From: Podila epigama
Lineage: Eukaryota; Mortierellomycota; Mortierellomycetes; Mortierellales; Mortierellaceae
DNA: 11,973 nt
Direction of reading: 5' to 3'
Assembly (NCBI GenBank): GCA_015679605.1
Contig: JAAAVE010000820.1
Span: 811-12,783, forward strand
Shown here: piece by piece, positions 7,667 through 11,973 of the stretch
Layout: each line of letters opens with the position of its first letter
How positions within the stretch are numbered: the first letter of the stretch is position 1
The notes under the pieces: generated by a model
Told to the model about the DNA's origin: nothing
Databases searched by the model: none
Seen by the model: only the letters and a program-made list of their open reading frames with translations
Made by a program: the position numbers and the translations under genes

Positions 7667-8286
7667 CCTGTGATATCGTGCTTTCTACTTTTCTTTGTTG
7701 ACTATGACGTAGTGTGTTGGGTTTGATGGTCCTTGCTTGAGCTGGGTCGTGGAACGCTGAATAAAATAGGTGTAGGGTGTGGTAATCAAAACAAGGGTTG
7801 TTTGCAATGAAATGGTGTATGGATTGTGTGATGCAGCAGATGATGAGGCTTTGACTTCTCCGTCTCCAAACCAAGTCTTTCCCCAATCCACCAATCACAG
7901 TCCTTCGTCACACGAAAGAGACGAAGCGACACGCAATTGACATTTTATTTTTTCCTTTCTTGGGTCGATCAATTTTTTTTTTTTTTTGTCTCCTTTCAGT
8001 TTAAAATCATTGTGACATAAAAACACCTCACCTTTGACACTCTTCTCCTTTTCTCACAACTCAACACACACACATACACGCACACACTCACTCACCCACT
8101 CACCCACTCACTCACTAACTCATCCACGCCCTGGATCCTTCTCGTCGTCGTCACTACAACTCAGTCGCCGTCCTTATCGCTCTTTCATCGATTATTATCG
8201 TCTGGATCGCATCATCTCTTGGTAGCCTTAATAATCTAGCCATCATTCCACGCCTCATCCCCCGCCCGCGCTTCCGCTTCCCCATC
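7667..8286. other. Divergent intergenic region (shared promoters)
   Basis: These 620 bp separate the divergent DUF2470 gene (-) and hydrolase gene (+). Contents: TATGACGTAG (7703-7712), a CREB/ATF-like half-site near the - strand gene; a 15-nt poly(T) run at 7973-7987; a CA/CACT-rich low-complexity stretch at about 8061-8121; and a CT-rich leader before the ATG at 8287. Short ORFs here are low-complexity and look non-coding. No RNA gene was recognised. Confidence 0.5.
8061..8121 (+). repeat. CA / ACTC simple-sequence stretch
   Basis: A degenerate run of CACACA followed by repeated ACTC and ACCC tetramers lies 165-225 bp upstream of the hydrolase ATG. It looks like a promoter or 5' UTR microsatellite. 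Confidence 0.7.
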
Positions 8287-10202
8287 ATGCCCTCGTCCGA
8301 CACGGCACTACCGCCTGCCCCGGAACTCTTTTCTCGCTGGGGTGCTTTCCAGACCTGGTGGGGTCGCACCAACAAGGAATCGGCCCAAATCGCCGAAGCC
8401 CGTTTACTTTCCCGTCTCCAATTCTTTTCCTTCAAAGGCGTCGCCTCCACCTCCGCTGAATCGAGCTCTACAATCGCCCGCGTGGGACTGGTCGAACTCT
8501 CGGGCAAGGACCGCAAGATTAATACGCTCATCATTCAACAAAAATCAGACCCTGCCACCACTCTAGCAGCCGCAGCCGCAGCATCAAGAATCGGAGCATC
8601 GACAAATAATCGCCTTGACACGGATTTGACGGCTGCAAGTGAAGCAGCCACTGACGCCGAAACAGAAGCCAAAGACAATGAAACGGACGATCAAGGACGT
8701 ACGCCGATCGCACAGACCAAGCTGGACATCAAGACAAGGACGGATGATACGGATAGATCGTCCATGATCTCACCACCTGCACCGGGTGAGACTGCGATTG
8801 TTATTTGTCATGGGTATGGAGCAGGTTTAGGCTTCTTCTACCGTAACTACCACAGTCTTAGTCAGATCCCGAATGCAAAGATTTATGCGATCGACTGGTT
8901 GGGCATGGGAGGTAGTTCCAGACCAGAGTTCAAGTTCAAGCATTCGGCCAAGACGCCAGTGAATGAAGTGGTCAAGCAGGCAGAGGATTTTTTTATCTCT
9001 GCGCTGGAAGAATTGCGTGAAGTTCAAAAGATTGAAAAGATGATTTTGATCGGACACAGTCTTGGAGGGTAAGAAAGGGTGTAAGAGAGGGGGGATGCTG
9101 TTGAAACAATTGTGCCTACGTGTTCATTTCGTCAATTTTTTGTTTGTCTAACCCCCAACTTGTTTATCCGTTTTTAGATATTTGTCAGCAGTGTACGCGC
9201 TAAAGCACCCTGAAAGAGTAGAAAAGTTGATTCTAGCCAGTCCAGGTAAGGATGAGGGCATTGATACGTTTAACCATTTAACTCATGGAAAATATTACTA
9301 CATGAACATGAAAATTAACATTGATTCCCGCTTGCAATATACGGCGCCCTAGTTGGTATACCTGAAAACCCTGAAGCTCAAAAGGCACCCTTGCCCGAAC
9401 CACCAAAATCATCATCGTCAACAGAATCGGGAGCTGGCGAACAGTCCACAAAAGTACCGCCACCGCCACCACCACCTTCAAGTCTGTTGCGGAAGCTCGC
9501 CATTGGTGCTTGGGAGCGTAACATCACACCTCAGTCCATCATGCGGTTCACTGGACCTTTTGGGCCATCTTTGGTGGCAGCGTACACGTCAAGGCGATTT
9601 GCGTATCTGGAGGCAGATGAACTGAAGGTGAGAACAAATGACAGGATACCATTTCAGTGTGCTGTAGCTCAATGTATTGCAGAAAGCGGGCATGATGTTG
9701 TAATTGTTATTATTAATTGCTGACTAACAGGGTAACGTCTCCATGGCTCAATGATTTTCGAATACAGGATTTGAACAATTATATCTACCACATTTCTTCA
9801 AAGAGCGGCAGCGGCGAGTATGCTCTGTCAACGATTTTGGCGCCTGGTGCCTACGCTCGCTGGCCACTTATGGATCGCTTGAAGGACCTGAAGATGCCGA
9901 CCGTGTTTTTATGTAAGTGGAGAGTGCCATGTTTGTAAATGACTTTTGAGTACTCTTTGTTTGCAAATAAGCAAATAGTGAACTAATGGTTAAAAAAATT
10001 TTTTTTTATGAAACGAATAGATGGTGAGAGCGACTGGATGGATTGGAAGGCAGGTGAAAAGGCGAGACGGACCATGTCGGTGCCCACGGCATTGATGCGT
10101 ATTCCGAATGCAGGCCACCACCTCTACATGGACAACCCAGTTGCCTTTGACAAGGCTATCTTCCAGATCATTACACGGCCATGGGAGCAGCAACAGAGAT
10201 GA
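8287..10202 (+). CDS. Alpha/beta hydrolase, ABHD4/5-Cld1/Ict1-like lipid hydrolase
   Basis: Probably a phospholipase, lysophospholipid acyltransferase or N-acyl-phospholipid hydrolase of the ABHD4/ABHD5-Cld1/Ict1/Ecm18 group. Model: exons 8287-9068, 9178-9245, 9353-9627, 9768-9912 and 10021-10202; all introns GT-AG, 100-140 nt; 483 residues. Key parts: HGYGAG oxyanion segment at 175-180, YAIDWLGMGGSSRP at 200-213, nucleophile elbow GHSLGG with Ser258 at 256-261, SPVGIPENP at 282-290, YGESDWMD with likely acid Asp431, and GHHLYMDNP with likely catalytic His456 (HX4D). Ser258 makes this a potentially active enzyme, unlike animal ABHD5, which has Asn there. Two low-complexity insertions are unusual: an Ala/Thr/Asp-rich one at about 88-166 and a Pro/Ser-rich one with seven prolines at about 291-328. 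No clear mitochondrial presequence is seen, so Cld1-type cardiolipin activity cannot be chosen over the other options. Confidence 0.9.
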
Positions 10203-10572
10203 AAAAGTTTTCTTGTTTGAGGCCATGTCGTGCAAACACATGCACATGTTCGATGTCAGATAGACGCTCACTCCCTCAACTCGCTCACACTCACTCATGC
10301 AAAAATTGAGCTTTGCCCACATGCAAAATGTGAAAATGAGAAAAAAAAGTGCTGGCCCAAGCACTGTCCACCAGGTTCAACCAATCTATTTTCATTATTA
10401 CATTTCATTCATACAATTCAACTTTTTTTCTTTCAACTCTTCGCATTGTTTGCTATACTACAACTCATCTCCTCCCTGACAACAAGTGTCTCTCTCGTAC
10501 AAACAACACATTCGTCACATTCACACCTTGATAATCAGTCGCCCCTAGCAACACAGTTTTTCGCACAATTCA
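10203..10572 (+). other. Intergenic region, hydrolase 3' end and promoter of the next gene
   Basis: These 370 bp lie between tandem + strand genes. No AATAAA follows the hydrolase stop. The stretch contains a CT/CA-rich block (about 10265-10300), a short poly(A) (10340-10347), a T-rich block (about 10419-10436) and a C/A-rich leader before the ATG at 10573. The short reading frames are low-complexity and not supported as genes. Confidence 0.45.
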
Positions 10573-11084
10573 ATGGACGGCACCTCGTCAACAACGAGAC
10601 ATGACCCAAGGCAGAATGTCTCCCCCGAGGTCATGGCCGCACTTGACCATGAACCAGCTCCGACCAACAAGTGCTTCACCATCTCCGCCCTTATTATCTT
10701 TCTCGCAGTCGCTGCCAACTCTGTACCCAACATCCTCTCGCCCCAGCCACGTAACACCAGCGCCAAAAGTGTAAGCGTAAGAACAGCTACTGTCTCCACC
10801 TTCACGTCAGGACCAGCGCACACTCCAACCACACTAGCGCATCGTGACCTACACTCACCTGTCCTTCAGTTGGACCAGCAAGCAAATAACGGTGATATCT
10901 TTGCTCTGCCAGCAGATAAGGCACTAGTGTTTACCACAGGACTGACGAGGAAACCTGAACCCAAGCCGACTCATGTTCACTCGCCAGGTGCTCTATCACT
11001 AAATGAAGATCCTGTTGGTAACCCAACATTCGCACGACAACTTGAGCATCAACAAGGTCCATCGGCAGATCATGGACAACGTCA

Positions 11085-11119
<35 letters not shown>

Positions 11120-11895
11120 AGCGAGAACCGCTTCTAGAACGAACAACCATCTTGGAGTTGGCCCTGATGGTGATTCATTTATCCTTCCGTTTAACCCGCT
11201 GGCTAATGTCGCTCACTTATCGCAGTTTTCGGTATACTGTGGTACAGCCTGCAGGAATTGTAATGGGTCTGCTCGAGACACCACTGGAGATGATGCGCGA
11301 GATTTACAAGACTGTGATGCCAGTGTACACGTTCTTTTCAGTGGCAGCCATTATCGGTATTGTTGTTGGAGGTAACACATTGGTGAAGATATGCAATAGA
11401 AATTGTGAAGAGTGAGAAAGTGAGTTGAAAATATATGTTGACTCGTTTTACACTTCTCCTATAGGATTTGCCACATGGATAGCTCAGTTGCTGATAAGTG
11501 CACTTGGTGCAGATAAAGACAAGCCCACAACAAGCACAAGTATTGAACGATGGGAGATGCCTCCTCAGCCTAGGGAAAGGCGGACTCGTAGCTATAGGAC
11601 AGAAGCAACAGGACGTGCACCACAAAAGGAGCCATCGTTGGCGCATCTCAATCGTTCAACATCCACTGCATCTTCATCAGTGTATCTACCGCCAACGAGC
11701 AAGTCAAAGAAATCATTGTCGTCAAGTAGATATGGACAGCATGAGACAGTATATCATGGGCAGGGCCAGGATTTGGTAAACGGAGGTGGAACGCGGTCTG
11801 CAGGGAGCAGACCCAGCAGTGCTCGGCGCCATGCTCGACCACCTAGCATTTATGACTATGACGATGATGATGACGATGATGATGATAGTGTATGA
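10573..11895 (+). CDS. Unassigned membrane protein with polyQ run and acidic tail
   Basis: Not securely recognised. Model: exon 1 10573-11371 and exon 2 11465-11895, with a 93-nt intron (GTAACA...CTATAG, phase 1); 409 residues. The later GTGAGT-like donors were rejected because an in-frame TGA (11413) precedes them or the frame downstream closes; the donor at 11372 joins GIVVG to GFATW within one hydrophobic segment. Features: hydrophobic segment about 34-54 (CFTISALIIFLAVAANSVPNIL), disordered 55-190 with 13 Gln at 171-183, an amphipathic/hydrophobic region about 193-216, a PAG...LETP hairpin-like region about 226-240, and a long hydrophobic segment about 249-279. The C-terminus is a Ser/Arg-rich disordered tail ending in a run of Asp (YDYDDDDDDDDDSV). 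The pattern of short hydrophobic segments, then P-x-Y-x-F-F before a Gly-rich helix, recalls fungal lipid-droplet-organisation (LDO/promethin-like) proteins. This is a weak resemblance from memory. Confidence 0.78.
11083..11121 (+). repeat. CAG/CAA repeat encoding 13 glutamines
   Basis: Eight pure CAG codons are followed by a mixed CAA/CAG end, within the disordered linker of the membrane protein. The pure part is prone to slippage, so length may vary between strains. Confidence 0.9.
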
Positions 11896-11973
11896 AATTC
11901 TTTGACGGCGCTACCCTTGATGGGGAGAGACCTGTGATATTAGTAAAAACAATGCAAATATATTTCTTGCAAA

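Noticed and set aside
8061-8121. CA/CCCACT-rich stretch as a telomere-like or protein-coding sequence
   Set aside because: The units vary (ACTC, ACCC, CACA) and do not form a telomere repeat. The frames are Thr/His/Ser low-complexity only.
11412-11424. Donor sites GTGAGA/GTGAGT near 11412 and 11420 for the last gene
   Set aside because: The first puts exon 2 in a frame that stops quickly; the second lies after an in-frame TGA. The donor at 11372 restores a continuous hydrophobic helix.

Overview
The window is nuclear DNA of a filamentous fungus. Coding exons are split by short GT-AG introns (about 84 to 535 nt), genes are closely packed on both strands, and every recognisable protein is a eukaryotic (fungal/opisthokont) family member. 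Intron density, AAG-rich lysine runs and protein style suggest an early-diverging lineage such as Mortierellomycotina. That placement is inference; no marker here was aligned.

Layout, left to right: (1) + strand, 2-2342: 3' part of a four-exon gene for a very low-complexity, disordered protein (Thr/Glu, Lys/Glu/Asp and Ser/Asp blocks). (2) + strand, 2511-5166: complete four-exon glycyl-tRNA synthetase gene. Its 168-bp upstream gap holds the previous gene's AATAAA, a TATA box and a Gcn4/Cpc1-type TGACTCA site. (3) - strand, 5373-6712: ribosomal protein eS17 (RPS17) in four exons. The start codon appears to sit alone in exon 1, exon 2 is an 11-nt microexon, and the last intron holds a perfect 32-bp inverted repeat. 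(4) - strand, 6844-7666: two-exon gene joining a DUF2470 domain to a three-helix TMEM254-like (DUF4499) membrane domain. (5) a 620-bp divergent intergenic region. (6) + strand, 8287-10202: five-exon alpha/beta hydrolase of the ABHD4/ABHD5-Cld1/Ict1 lipid-hydrolase type with an intact Ser-Asp-His triad. (7) + strand, 10573-11895: two-exon gene for an unassigned membrane protein with a polyglutamine run and an acidic tail.

The genes do not form one pathway. Two are translation housekeeping genes (GlyRS and eS17, convergent, 206 bp apart). The right half holds membrane or lipid-related genes. No mobile element, CRISPR array, tRNA or rRNA was recognised. The most unusual element is the long perfect foldback in the last RPS17 intron, with the likely branch point in its loop and the 3' splice site 15 nt beyond it.

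All exon models were assembled by eye from reading frame, splice consensus and remembered family sequences; no alignment or transcript data were used.
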